Shown here: one piece after another, positions 1-8,163 of the stretch
Layout of the letters: the number at the start of each line of letters is the position of its first letter
Numbering within the stretch: the stretch's first letter is position 1
Assembly (NCBI GenBank): GCA_944376685.1
Contig: CALWDN010000009.1
Coordinates: 1-38,992 of the forward strand
Direction: 5' to 3'
DNA from: an uncultured Mediterraneibacter sp.
GTDB taxonomy: Bacteria > Bacillota > Clostridia > Lachnospirales > Lachnospiraceae
Length of the DNA stretch: 38,992 nt
Notes under the pieces: generated by a model
Database searches by the model: none
What the model was told of the DNA's origin: nothing
What the model saw: only the letters and a program-made list of their open reading frames with translations
Program-made: the position numbers and the translations under genes

Positions 1-1890
1 AGCACAAGCCTGATCCCCATCGAGTGGGAAAAAGCGAAGATCAATATCCTTGATACGCCGGGATATTTTGACTTTGTCGGCGAGGTCGAGGAAGCGGTCA
101 GCGCGGCGGACGCGGCGGTCATCGTCGTATCCGGCAAGGCGGGCGTGCAGGTCGGCACGGAGAAGGCATGGGAGCTCTGTGACAAATACAATCTTCCGAG
201 AATGGTCTATGTGACAGAGATGGATGTGGATGACGCCAGCTTCCGTCAGGTGGTGGAAGACCTGACAGCGCGCTACGGAAAGAAGATCGCGCCCCATTTC
301 CAGCCGATCCGCGAGAATGAGAAACTGGTAGGCTACATCAATGTGATCAAGAACGCGGGAAGAAGATATACAGGCATCGGGCAGAGAGAGGAATGTGAGA
401 TCCCGGATTACTGTAAGCCGAATCTGGAGATCCTGAGGGATTCCCTGATGGAAGCGGTTGCAGAGACAAGCGAAGAGTTCATGGAGCGCTATTTCAACGG
501 CGAGGAATTCTCCATCGAGGAGATCCGTGCGGCGATGCGTACGGAAGTAATGGACGGGGATATCGTTCCGGTTGCCATGGGTTCAAATACCCAGGCGCAG
601 GGCGTTGCAAACCTGCTCTCCGACATTGTCCGTTTCTTCCCGAGCCCGGATAAGAGAAAATGCGCCGGCATCAACCGCCGGACCAACGAAATCTTCGAGG
701 CGGACTATGATTTTGCGAAAGCAAAGACGGCTTATGTATTCAAGACAATGGTCGATCCGTTTATCGGAAAATATTCATTTGTAAAGGTATGCTCCGGTGT
801 GCTCAAAGGCGACGACGTCCTCTATAACGCGGACACAGACGCGGAGGAGAAGCCGGGCAAACTTTATACGATGAGCGGCAATAAGCCGTCAGAGGTGAGC
901 GAGCTGTTCGCCGGAGACATCGGCGCCATCGCGAAACTGACCAATACGCGTACGGGCGACACCCTTTCCACGAAAGCGTCGCCGGTATCCTATGCAAAGA
1001 CCGATTATTCCGTACCGTATACATTCATGAAATACACGGTTAAAAATAAGGGCGATGAGGATAAGGTATCCCAGGCTCTGGCAAGGATGACGGCAGAAGA
1101 CGTTACCCTGAAGGTTGTAAATGACAGCGAGAACCGCCAGACGCTCCTCTACGGCATGGGCGACCAGCACCTGGAGATCACGGCGAGCAAGCTTGCCGCA
1201 AGATATAAAGTGGAGATCAATCTGGAGACGCCGAAGGTTGCGTTCCGTGAGACGATCCGCAAGAATTCTGATGTGGATATGAAGTATAAGAAGCAGACCG
1301 GCGGACACGGCCAGTACGGCCATGTCAAGATGAAGTTCGAACCATCAGGGGATCTGGATACGCCGTATGTCTTTGAAGAGTGCGTCGTAGGCGGCGCAGT
1401 TCCGAAGAACTACTTCCCGGCTGTAGAGAAGGGACTTCAGGAATCTGTTGTGAAAGGCCCCCTTGCCGGATATCCGGTTGTGGGCGTGAAAGCGATCCTC
1501 TACGATGGATCCTACCATCCGGTAGATTCTTCTGAGATGGCGTTCAAGACTGCTACATCCCAGGCGTTCAAGAAGGGATTCCTCGAGGCTTCACCGGTGC
1601 TCCTTGAGCCGATCGCATCCATCAAGGTTACAGTTCCGGACGAGTATACCGGAGACGTCATGGGTGATCTGAACAAGCGGCGCGGCCGTGTGCTCGGCAT
1701 GAACCCGATCGCCGGCGGCAAACAGGTTATCGAGGCGGACATCCCGATGACCGGCGTATTTGGCTACTGTACGACGCTCCGCTCCATGACCGGCGGACGC
1801 GGAACCTATGAGTATACGTTCGCAAGATACGAGCAGGCTCCGTCAGACGTACAGGAAAGAGAGATCGCTGCAAGGGCGTCAGAAGAATAA
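1..1890 (+). CDS. Elongation factor G paralogue (FusA2-like), 5' end missing
   Basis: The reading frame is open from base 1, so the gene begins left of the window; 629 residues are present of roughly 690 usual for EF-G. Visible are switch II of the G domain (DTPG, bases 52-63), domain II, domain III, domain IV with its GGHGQYGHV motif, and domain V with RGRVLGM. EF-G moves tRNAs and mRNA on the ribosome using GTP. Two G-domain motifs are unusual: the catalytic histidine of DTPGH is tyrosine (bases 64-66), and the NKxD guanine-recognition motif reads TEMD (bases 214-225). The gene stands alone before a strong terminator, not in a ribosomal protein operon, so it is probably a second, specialised EF-G rather than the housekeeping copy. 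Family membership is clear; loss of GTPase activity is inference. Confidence 0.92.
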   Translation, partial: STSLIPIEWEKAKINILDTPGYFDFVGEVEEAVSAADAAVIVVSGKAGVQVGTEKAWELCDKYNLPRMVYVTEMDVDDASFRQVVEDLTARYGKKIAPHFQPIRENEKLVGYINVIKNAGRRYTGIGQREECEIPDYCKPNLEILRDSLMEAVAETSEEFMERYFNGEEFSIEEIRAAMRTEVMDGDIVPVAMGSNTQAQGVANLLSDIVRFFPSPDKRKCAGINRRTNEIFEADYDFAKAKTAYVFKTMVDPFIGKYSFVKVCSGVLKGDDVLYNADTDAEEKPGKLYTMSGNKPSEVSELFAGDIGAIAKLTNTRTGDTLSTKASPVSYAKTDYSVPYTFMKYTVKNKGDEDKVSQALARMTAEDVTLKVVNDSENRQTLLYGMGDQHLEITASKLAARYKVEINLETPKVAFRETIRKNSDVDMKYKKQTGGHGQYGHVKMKFEPSGDLDTPYVFEECVVGGAVPKNYFPAVEKGLQESVVKGPLAGYPVVGVKAILYDGSYHPVDSSEMAFKTATSQAFKKGFLEASPVLLEPIASIKVTVPDEYTGDVMGDLNKRRGRVLGMNPIAGGKQVIEADIPMTGVFGYCTTLRSMTGGRGTYEYTFARYEQAPSDVQEREIAARASEE

Positions 1891-1922
1891 GAAGGCCATG
1901 CGGGATGAAGATCCCGTCAGCA

Positions 1923-1956
1923 GGGCAGGAAACCTTCCGGTTTCCTGCCCGTTTTT
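1923..1956 (+). terminator. Rho-independent terminator after the EF-G gene
   Basis: A perfect 12-bp stem (GGGCAGGAAACC / GGTTTCCTGCCC) with a TTCC loop is followed by GTTTTT. It lies 33 bases after the stop codon. Confidence 0.93.
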
Positions 1957-2008
1957 GCCGTCTGTATTAAGATAGTGTTAAGATACATGCTAAGAAAGCG
2001 CTAAAATA

Positions 2009-2037
2009 TTGTACTTTACAGGTAAAGGTGTTATAAT
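2009..2037 (+). promoter_or_regulatory. Promoter of trkA-trkH
   Basis: A perfect -10 TATAAT (2032-2037) lies 17 bases after a weak -35 TTGTAC (2009-2014). The expected start near 2044 leaves a leader of about 74 bases. That leader contains a 10-bp stem-loop at 2065-2088 (TAGTGTCGGT / GCCGGCACTA, two G-U pairs, GCAT loop) without a T-run. Confidence 0.7.
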
Positions 2038-2117
2038 TGCTCTGCTCCTTAAGAGAAGGGAAATTAGTGTCGGTGCATGCCGGCACTAAAATATTGATAT
2101 AACAGAGGAAAAAAGGA

Positions 2118-3476
2118 ATGAAGATTGTTATCATCGGGGATGGAAAAGTAGGGTATAAACTCGCAAAACAGCTTTCTGTCGAAAACTATGATGTGGTGAT
2201 GATCGACAGCAATGAAAAGAAGTTAAAATATGCCGTTGACCGTCTGGATATCGCCTGTGTGACCGGTGATGCTGCAGATGCGGAAGTTCAGAGGGAGGCG
2301 GACGTGCCCCATGCAGATCTTGTGATCGCCTGTACATCGGCGGACGAGTGCAATATGCTGAGCTGCCTGATCGCCAGGAGGCTCGGGGCAAGGCATACGA
2401 TCGCGCGCGTGCGCAACCCGATCTATTTCAAGCAGATCGGGCTTTTGAAGGAAGACCTGCATCTGAGCATGGCGGTGAATCCGGAACTGATCGTGGCGGA
2501 TGAGATCAGCAGGCTTCTGCTGTTCCCGGATGCCAGCAAGATCGAGACATTTGTAAAGGGAAGGGTGGAACTGATCGAGTATCCGATCCCAGAGGACAGC
2601 AGACTGATCGGGGTTACCCTTGCGGATATGTATACAAGATTCCAGATCAAGCTGCTGGTCTGTGCGGTGGAGCATGGCGGCGACGTGCTGATCCCGGACG
2701 GAGATTATGAGATCCGGCCGGGCGACCGGCTGCATATCGCGGTTTCCCACGTCGAGATGGAGCGCTTCTTCCGGATGTTTGGAAAGCATAAGGGCAAGAT
2801 CCGGAAGGTCGTCATCTGCGGCGGCGGGCGGGTCGCCTATTATCTGGCGACACAGCTTGGCAAGCTTGGCATGCAGATCAAGATCATCGAGCGCGATGTA
2901 AAGCGCTGTGAGGAACTGTGTGAGCTCCTGCCGAAGGCAACGATCATTAACGGAGACGCGACGGACCACGATCTGCTGATCGAAGAGGGGATTGAAGAGG
3001 CGGATGCGTTCGTCGGGCTGACAGGAATGGATGAGGAGAATATCATCACCGCGCTTTTTGCCAAGAGCCAGGGCGCTACGAAGATCATAGCGAAGATCAA
3101 TGAAGACCGGCGTGCCAGCATGGTTGAAGACTTCGGGATCGACAGCATCGTATCCGCGAAGACGGCGACCGCCGACGCAATCCTGAGCTATGTGCGTGCG
3201 AGAAAGAATTCCCAGGGCAGCGCAAATGTGGAAACGCTTTACCAGCTGGTGGATGAGAAGGTCGAAGCGCTGGAGTTCATTATCAAGTCTGAGACAAAGT
3301 ACACCGGTGTGCCGCTTAAAAATCTGTCTCTGAAGTCTAACAACCTGATCGCCTGCATTGCAAGGAAGCGCCAGATCATCATCCCGGGCGGCGACGACTG
3401 CATGGAGCCGGGGGACAGTGTGATCGTGGTGACGATGGACAGCCACATAGAAGATTTAGAGGATATTTTGGTGTAG
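2118..3476 (+). CDS. trkA: Trk potassium uptake NAD-binding subunit TrkA
   Basis: This 452-residue cytoplasmic protein is the regulatory ring subunit that binds nucleotide and gates the TrkH potassium channel. Two tandem RCK modules are visible. The first starts at residue 1 with the Rossmann motif GDGKVG and an acidic residue at the end of strand 2 (MIDSN). The second starts near residue 229 with GGGRVA and IIERD; its third glycine is alanine, so nucleotide binding there may differ. Each module is followed by a TrkA_C-type domain (around 135-220 and 370-452). The length matches two-module TrkA proteins. An AGAGGAAAAAAGG ribosome site precedes ATG 2118. trkH follows after 10 bases, so the two are one operon. 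Confidence 0.96.
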   Translation: MKIVIIGDGKVGYKLAKQLSVENYDVVMIDSNEKKLKYAVDRLDIACVTGDAADAEVQREADVPHADLVIACTSADECNMLSCLIARRLGARHTIARVRNPIYFKQIGLLKEDLHLSMAVNPELIVADEISRLLLFPDASKIETFVKGRVELIEYPIPEDSRLIGVTLADMYTRFQIKLLVCAVEHGGDVLIPDGDYEIRPGDRLHIAVSHVEMERFFRMFGKHKGKIRKVVICGGGRVAYYLATQLGKLGMQIKIIERDVKRCEELCELLPKATIINGDATDHDLLIEEGIEEADAFVGLTGMDEENIITALFAKSQGATKIIAKINEDRRASMVEDFGIDSIVSAKTATADAILSYVRARKNSQGSANVETLYQLVDEKVEALEFIIKSETKYTGVPLKNLSLKSNNLIACIARKRQIIIPGGDDCMEPGDSVIVVTMDSHIEDLEDILV

Positions 3477-3486
3477 GTGCGGAAAA

Positions 3487-4932
3487 ATGAATAAACGAAT
3501 GATCATATATATACTGGGCAGGATGCTGGGCGTTGAGGGGGCTGTCCTTCTGATCCCCGCATTCGTGTCCCTGCTTTATCAGGAGGAGAGCGGAGTCTCT
3601 TTCCTGATCGTGAGTCTGATCCTTGGCGTGATCTTCCTGATCTTCGGAAGGAAGCGGCCGAAATGTACGAGGATCTATGGAAAGGAAAGTTTTGCCATCG
3701 TGGCGCTGGCGTGGCTCCTGTGGTCGGCTTTCGGGGCGCTCCCGTTTGTGATCTCGGGCAGCATCCCGGCGTACATTGATGCGTTTTTCGAGACGGTATC
3801 CGGTTTTACAACCACCGGCTCCACGATCCTCCAGGAGATCGAAAGCCTGCCGATGGGGATCAATTTCTGGCGGTGTCTGACCCACTGGATCGGCGGTATG
3901 GGTGTTCTGGTATTCGTGCTTATGATCACATCCCTGGACGATGAGAATTCCATGCCCCTGATGCGTGCGGAGATGCCGGGCCCGGAATCAGACAAGCTGG
4001 TGCCCAAGGCAAGAAATACAGCGACCATCCTGTACGGCATGTATTTTGCTCTGACGGCGGTGGAAGTGATCCTGCTGATGCTGGGCGGCATGAACCTCTA
4101 TGATGCGCTGGTGCATTCTTTCAGTACGGCCGGGACCGGAGGCTTCAATAACCGGAACAACAGTGTCGCTTTTTATGACAGTGCGTACATAGACGGTGTG
4201 ATCACCGTGTTCATGATCCTGTTCGGCGTCAATTTCAACCTGTATTTCCTGCTCCTTTTAAAAGACTGGAAGAGTGTGCTGAAAAATGAGGAACTCCGGG
4301 CATATCTCGGTGTGATCGCGGCATCCATTGCAGTGATCACGGTAAATACGCTGAGTATCTATGAGAATGTACTCCACGCGTTCCGCTATGCGTCATTCCA
4401 GGTGGCTTCGATCATCACGACGACCGGATTCTACACGGCGGACTATGAGCTGTGGCCGGAGCTGTCGAAAGCCATCCTGCTGGCGATCATGTTCATCGGC
4501 GCCTGCGCGGGTTCCACCGGCGGCGGCATCAAGGTGTGCAGGTTCGTGATCCTTCTCAAGTCCATCCGGCATGAGATCCACAAGATCCTGCATCCCAATG
4601 CGGTCACGGTGGTCAAGTTAAACGGCAAAAGAGTCGGACAGGATACGCTTCGCGGGATCAATGTATATTTTGCGGCGTATGTGTTTATACTGGTGGCGTC
4701 GGTGCTGATCGTATCCATCGATAATTTTGATTTTGCAACATCGTTCAGCGGCGTTCTGACAACAATCAATAATGTAGGGCCGGGTATCTCAAAAGTAGGG
4801 CCGGTGGAGAATTTCCATATGTTCTCACCCCTTTCCAAGATCGTGTTCAGTTTTGACATGCTTGTGGGAAGACTGGAGATCATTCCGTTCCTCCTGCTGC
4901 TGTCCCCGGCGCTCTGGAGAAAAAAATTCTGA
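3487..4932 (+). CDS. trkH: Trk potassium uptake channel subunit TrkH
   Basis: This is a 481-residue integral membrane protein that forms the potassium-conducting pore and works with TrkA at the inner face of the membrane. The family fold is four repeats of helix, pore loop, helix. Filter-like loops are visible as TTTGST, TAGTGGFNN, TTTGFYT and NNVGPG, each keeping its key glycine. Hydrophobic segments run along the whole length and the C-terminus ends shortly after the last helix, as usual. It starts 10 bases after trkA with an AGGTG ribosome site overlapping the trkA stop codon, which suggests coupled translation. No separate promoter is seen. Confidence 0.96.
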   Translation: MNKRMIIYILGRMLGVEGAVLLIPAFVSLLYQEESGVSFLIVSLILGVIFLIFGRKRPKCTRIYGKESFAIVALAWLLWSAFGALPFVISGSIPAYIDAFFETVSGFTTTGSTILQEIESLPMGINFWRCLTHWIGGMGVLVFVLMITSLDDENSMPLMRAEMPGPESDKLVPKARNTATILYGMYFALTAVEVILLMLGGMNLYDALVHSFSTAGTGGFNNRNNSVAFYDSAYIDGVITVFMILFGVNFNLYFLLLLKDWKSVLKNEELRAYLGVIAASIAVITVNTLSIYENVLHAFRYASFQVASIITTTGFYTADYELWPELSKAILLAIMFIGACAGSTGGGIKVCRFVILLKSIRHEIHKILHPNAVTVVKLNGKRVGQDTLRGINVYFAAYVFILVASVLIVSIDNFDFATSFSGVLTTINNVGPGISKVGPVENFHMFSPLSKIVFSFDMLVGRLEIIPFLLLLSPALWRKKF

Positions 4933-4941
4933 TTTTCATTG

Positions 4942-4962
4942 CCCCGCAGGGTTCCTGCGGGG
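4942..4962 (+). terminator. Stem-loop after trkH, weak terminator
   Basis: A perfect 9-bp stem (CCCCGCAGG / CCTGCGGGG) with a GTT loop sits 10 bases after trkH. No T-run follows; a second small palindrome (GGTATA-CT-TATACC, 4961-4974) does. It may slow or end transcription, or stabilise the trk mRNA end. Confidence 0.45.
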
Positions 4963-5015
4963 TATACTTATACCATCCGGGAATATGGATATGAAAATAA
5001 CAGAAAGGGAGAGTT

Positions 5016-6638
5016 ATGAAAAAGATAAAAAGAACACTTGTCATTGTTATAGCTGTATTCGTGCTGCTCGGGATTTATTATTATGCCGCGCTGCCGCCGC
5101 TCAATATCCATTCAGCGGAGATCTGGGTATTTGCCGGGATCCTGATCCTCATTATCGCCGGGATCTATATCCGCAGGAAGAGGCTGAATGCATATGAACT
5201 GAAGGAGTCGAAAGGGCTGAAAGTGATCATGGGTGTCTTCGCCGCCGGGGTCGCCGTCTATCTGATCGGCGCGCTCCTTTCCTCGCCGATCGTAAATGCG
5301 AAGAAATATCAGCAGCTCCTGACTGTGGAAACAGGGGAATTCACAAAGGACATTGAGGAGCTGTCTTTTGACCAGATCCCGCTCCTGGACCGGGATTCGG
5401 CCGCCCTTCTCGGAAACCGCGAGATGGGGAGCATGGTGGATATGGTGTCCCAGTTCGAGGTGGATGAACTGTATTCCCAGATCAATTACCAGGACCGTCC
5501 GGTGCGTGTGTCCCCGCTCCGGTATGCCAGCCTGATCAAATGGCTGACCAACAACAGCGAGGGAATCCCGGCCTATATCAAGATCGATATGGCGACTCAG
5601 GACACGGAACTGGTGAAGCTGGACCAGGGGATGAAATATACGACCAGCGACCATTTTAACCGCAACATTTACAGGCATCTGCGCTTCCGGTACCCGACTT
5701 ATATCTTTAACGACCTGAGCTTTGAGGTAGATGAGGAAGGGACGCCTTACTGGATCTGCCCGGTGAAGAAATACAATATCGGACTGTTTGGCGGCGTGAC
5801 GATCGGCAGGGTCGTACTCTGCAATGCGATCACCGGAGAAACGGAAGATTATGCCATCGAGGATGCGCCCCAGTGGATCGACCGGGCGTTTTCGGCAGAC
5901 CTGCTTGTGGAATTATATGACTATCACGGAACGCTGAAGCACGGTTTCCTGAACAGTGTGCTCGGTCAGAAGGACTGTCTGGCGACGACGGACGGATATA
6001 ATTATCTCGCCATCGATGACGATGTGTGGGTGTATACGGGTGTGACGTCTATTACCGGAGACCAGTCCAATGTGGGATTCGTGCTTATGAACCAGCGGAC
6101 CATGGAAACCAGGTTTTATGAGGTGGAAGGCGCTACAGAGGCTTCGGCCATGGCTTCTGCGGAAGGTCAGGTGCAGAATCTGCATTACACCGCCACATTC
6201 CCGCTCCTTCTGAACATTTCGGGCGAACCGACCTATTTCATTGCGCTGAAAGATGACGCCGGACTGGTGAAGATGTACGCCATGGTCAATGTACAGAAAT
6301 ATCAGATCGTTGCGACGGGGGATACGGTCAGTGAGTGTGAGGAAGAGTACACACGCCTGATGTACCAGAGCGGGATCAAGGAAGTGGAAGAGGATACGAG
6401 GGAGATCCAGACTGTCACCGGAGCAGTCACGAAGATCGCCCAGGCGGTTGTCGAGGGGAATTCCCACTATTATCTGATGATCGAAGGATCGGATGAGATA
6501 TTCGACGTATCGGTGGCGGATTATATTGATGTGATCCGGTACAATGTGGGGGACCACGTGACCATTGAATACAAAGAAGGGGAAGAGACGAACACGGTGC
6601 TCTCGGTGAACAGGGCAGAACAGGATCGTGCAGAATAA
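5016..6638 (+). CDS. Large membrane-anchored protein of unknown function
   Basis: This 540-residue protein is not assigned to a family I can name with confidence. The N-terminus has three hydrophobic segments, at about residues 7-24, 36-51 and 69-90. The remaining roughly 450 residues are hydrophilic and would lie on one side of the membrane. The large domain contains stretches such as YPTYIF, PYWICPVKKYNIG and GGVTIGRVV followed by NAITGE, similar in spacing to PepSY-like repeats, but this is only a resemblance. A small beta-rich C-terminal part (about 465-530) ends with VGDHVTIEY. GGGAG precedes ATG 5016. The gene appears monocistronic and converges on the small ATPase gene downstream. Confidence 0.85.
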   Translation: MKKIKRTLVIVIAVFVLLGIYYYAALPPLNIHSAEIWVFAGILILIIAGIYIRRKRLNAYELKESKGLKVIMGVFAAGVAVYLIGALLSSPIVNAKKYQQLLTVETGEFTKDIEELSFDQIPLLDRDSAALLGNREMGSMVDMVSQFEVDELYSQINYQDRPVRVSPLRYASLIKWLTNNSEGIPAYIKIDMATQDTELVKLDQGMKYTTSDHFNRNIYRHLRFRYPTYIFNDLSFEVDEEGTPYWICPVKKYNIGLFGGVTIGRVVLCNAITGETEDYAIEDAPQWIDRAFSADLLVELYDYHGTLKHGFLNSVLGQKDCLATTDGYNYLAIDDDVWVYTGVTSITGDQSNVGFVLMNQRTMETRFYEVEGATEASAMASAEGQVQNLHYTATFPLLLNISGEPTYFIALKDDAGLVKMYAMVNVQKYQIVATGDTVSECEEEYTRLMYQSGIKEVEEDTREIQTVTGAVTKIAQAVVEGNSHYYLMIEGSDEIFDVSVADYIDVIRYNVGDHVTIEYKEGEETNTVLSVNRAEQDRAE

Positions 6639-6641
6639 AAC

Positions 6642-6672
6642 AGCGGCGGCAGATTTCATATCTGCCGCCGCT
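6642..6672. terminator. Bidirectional terminator between convergent genes
   Basis: A perfect 13-bp stem (AGCGGCGGCAGAT / ATCTGCCGCCGCT) with a 5-base loop lies between two converging genes. On the minus strand it is followed by GTTTTATT, a usable U-run; on the plus strand by GGATTTAT. Confidence 0.85.
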
Positions 6673-6691
6673 GGATTTATATCCTGATATC

Positions 6692-7108
6692 TTATGCGAT
6701 CACATTGTAATCGTCAATACCTGAAATCTCGTTCTTATCTGCGCCGATGCTCAGATAGAAGTCGATATTGTTTTCTTTGCCGATCTTATCTACTTTCTGA
6801 AGGAATACAGGCAGGCTCTCCAGTGTGATGTTTGCCTGTTTCAGCACGCTGTCGATGAAGACTGCCTCGATGTCGTGGTTGCCGGCCGACATGCCGTATA
6901 AGAATCCTACAAATTCCTCGAGTGTCAGTATATCCGGATAATCAGCCATACGGATCGCACGGATGTTAAAGTCTACCGTGTATGTGTCTTTGTGGCTTTT
7001 CTTGATAAATACTACGTTACCGTTGGATGTTTTCACCTTCTCGTTTGCAAGGTCGATCATTTGCTGTGTCTTTCCGCTGCCTCTTGGGCCTGTGATTAAA
7101 TTTACCAT
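6692..7108 (-). CDS. Small P-loop ATPase of unknown role
   Basis: This is a 138-residue cytoplasmic protein. The start at 7108 is chosen because an AGGAGAG site lies just upstream and the protein then begins MVNLITGPRGSGKTQQ, placing the Walker A motif GPRGSGKT at residues 6-13. A longer frame upstream to 7150 has no ribosome site. A hydrophobic strand ending in aspartate (EAVFID) is the likely Walker B. The protein is too short for a full AAA+ lid domain and resembles a minimal RecA/thymidine-kinase-like nucleotide-binding core. It is divergent from the ZIP transporter gene and has its own promoter. The substrate or partner is unknown. Confidence 0.85.
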   Translation of the reverse strand: MVNLITGPRGSGKTQQMIDLANEKVKTSNGNVVFIKKSHKDTYTVDFNIRAIRMADYPDILTLEEFVGFLYGMSAGNHDIEAVFIDSVLKQANITLESLPVFLQKVDKIGKENNIDFYLSIGADKNEISGIDDYNVIA

Positions 7109-7170
7109 GGCGAATCTCTCCTTTATGTATGTATTATTTGAGATTTTCAACCCTCAAATATCATATACTC

Positions 7171-7199
7171 ATTATACACTAAAGCGCTGTGAGGAACAA
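7171..7199 (-). promoter_or_regulatory. Promoter of the small ATPase gene
   Basis: Read on the minus strand, TTGTTC (7194-7199) and a perfect TATAAT (7171-7176) are separated by 17 bases, about 60 bases upstream of the chosen start. Confidence 0.75.
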
Positions 7200-7236
7200 C
7201 TAAAAAAAGGATAAAAATCCAAAATCAGATGAGCAT

Positions 7237-7256
7237 ATTTACTATATATGGTAAAT
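7237..7256. promoter_or_regulatory. Palindromic operator candidate for the ZIP gene
   Basis: A 20-base near-perfect palindrome (ATTTAC-TATATATG-GTAAAT, one mismatched pair) ends two bases before the -35 box of the ZIP transporter promoter. Its size and symmetry fit a dimeric repressor such as a metalloregulator of the Fur/Zur or DtxR/MntR type; the regulator itself is not identifiable here. Confidence 0.5.
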
Positions 7257-7258
7257 GG

Positions 7259-7288
7259 TTGACAAAACCTGCGGCCTGCGCATAAGAT
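7259..7288 (+). promoter_or_regulatory. Promoter of the ZIP transporter gene
   Basis: A consensus -35 TTGACA (7259-7264) is followed after 18 bases by TAAGAT (7283-7288), about 43 bases before the ATG. Confidence 0.65.
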
Positions 7289-7330
7289 AAAATATCGGGA
7301 AAATAACCGGATTAAAAGGAGAAAAGATAT

Positions 7331-8113
7331 ATGAACCAGAATGTGTGGATCGGGATACTGATACCCTTTGCCGGAACAGCGCTTGGCGCGGCGATGGTGT
7401 TCTTTATGCGGAAGGAAATGAATGTGAAGCTCCAGAAGATGCTCCTGGGATTTGCGTCGGGCGTGATGATGGCGGCGTCTGTGTGGTCGCTCCTCATACC
7501 GGCGATCGATATGGCGGAGGAGAAGGGCGGGCTTCCATGGATGCCGCCGGCGGTGGGCTTCCTGCTTGGCATGGGCTTTCTGCTCCTTCTGGACACTCTG
7601 ACGCCCCATCTGCATTTTACGGAGGAGAAACCGGAGGGCATGCCTGCCCATTTAAAAAAAACAACCATGCTTGTCCTTGCCGTCACTCTTCATAACATTC
7701 CGGAAGGCATGGCGGTGGGCGTCACATTTGCCGGGGCGATGGCCGGGAATGCGGCGGTGACGCTGGCCGGAGCATTTGCCCTGTCGGTCGGCATTGCCAT
7801 TCAGAATTTCCCGGAGGGGGCGATCATATCCATGCCGCTTCAGAGCCAGGGGCTTTCGAAGAGGCGTTCATTTGCATACGGCGCGCTCTCAGGCATCGTG
7901 GAGCCTGCAGCGGCACTTGTGACGATCCTCCTGACCGGCCTTGTCGTTCCGCTGCTCCCGTATCTGCTTTCCTTTGCTGCGGGCGCTATGATCTATGTAG
8001 TGGTTGAGGAACTGATCCCTGAGGCGCAGACGGGGCCTCACTCCAATATCAGTACGGTCGGCGTGGCCGTTGGATTCGCGATCATGATGATCCTGGACGT
8101 GGCGCTGGGATAA
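7331..8113 (+). CDS. ZIP-family divalent metal transporter
   Basis: This 260-residue membrane protein belongs to the ZIP/ZupT family, which imports zinc and other divalent metals. The two metal-site signatures are present: HNIPEG at residues 121-126 on helix 4 and NFPEG at 159-163 on helix 5. A helix near the C-terminus carries VVVEELIPEA. About eight hydrophobic segments are visible, and the histidine-containing loop (around residues 93-107) fits the usual cytoplasmic loop. AAAGGAG precedes ATG 7331. A consensus promoter overlapped upstream by a palindrome suggests metal-responsive control. The exact metal cannot be read from sequence. Confidence 0.93.
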   Translation: MNQNVWIGILIPFAGTALGAAMVFFMRKEMNVKLQKMLLGFASGVMMAASVWSLLIPAIDMAEEKGGLPWMPPAVGFLLGMGFLLLLDTLTPHLHFTEEKPEGMPAHLKKTTMLVLAVTLHNIPEGMAVGVTFAGAMAGNAAVTLAGAFALSVGIAIQNFPEGAIISMPLQSQGLSKRRSFAYGALSGIVEPAAALVTILLTGLVVPLLPYLLSFAAGAMIYVVVEELIPEAQTGPHSNISTVGVAVGFAIMMILDVALG

Positions 8114-8134
8114 AAAGAATATGAAATGAGATAA

Positions 8135-8163
8135 GATAAGAGCGGCTTTTCGCCGCTCTTATC
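8135..8163. terminator. Terminator-like hairpin between convergent genes
   Basis: A 12-bp stem (GATAAGAGCGGC / GCCGCTCTTATC) with a TTTTC loop lies after the ZIP gene and overlaps the stop codon of the converging lipoprotein gene (8159-8161). No long T-run is present on either side. Confidence 0.6.

Noticed and set aside
1991..2007. cre-like (CcpA) sequence AGAAAGCGCTAAAA near the trkA promoter
   Set aside because: The 3' half of the consensus is missing and a potassium operon is not an expected target.
2044..2117. Possible cyclic-di-AMP riboswitch ahead of trkA
   Set aside because: The leader is only about 74 bases and lacks the conserved blocks of that class.
2223..3446. 407-codon minus-strand frame opposite trkA
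   Set aside because: The composition is that of a shadow frame and trkA is certain.
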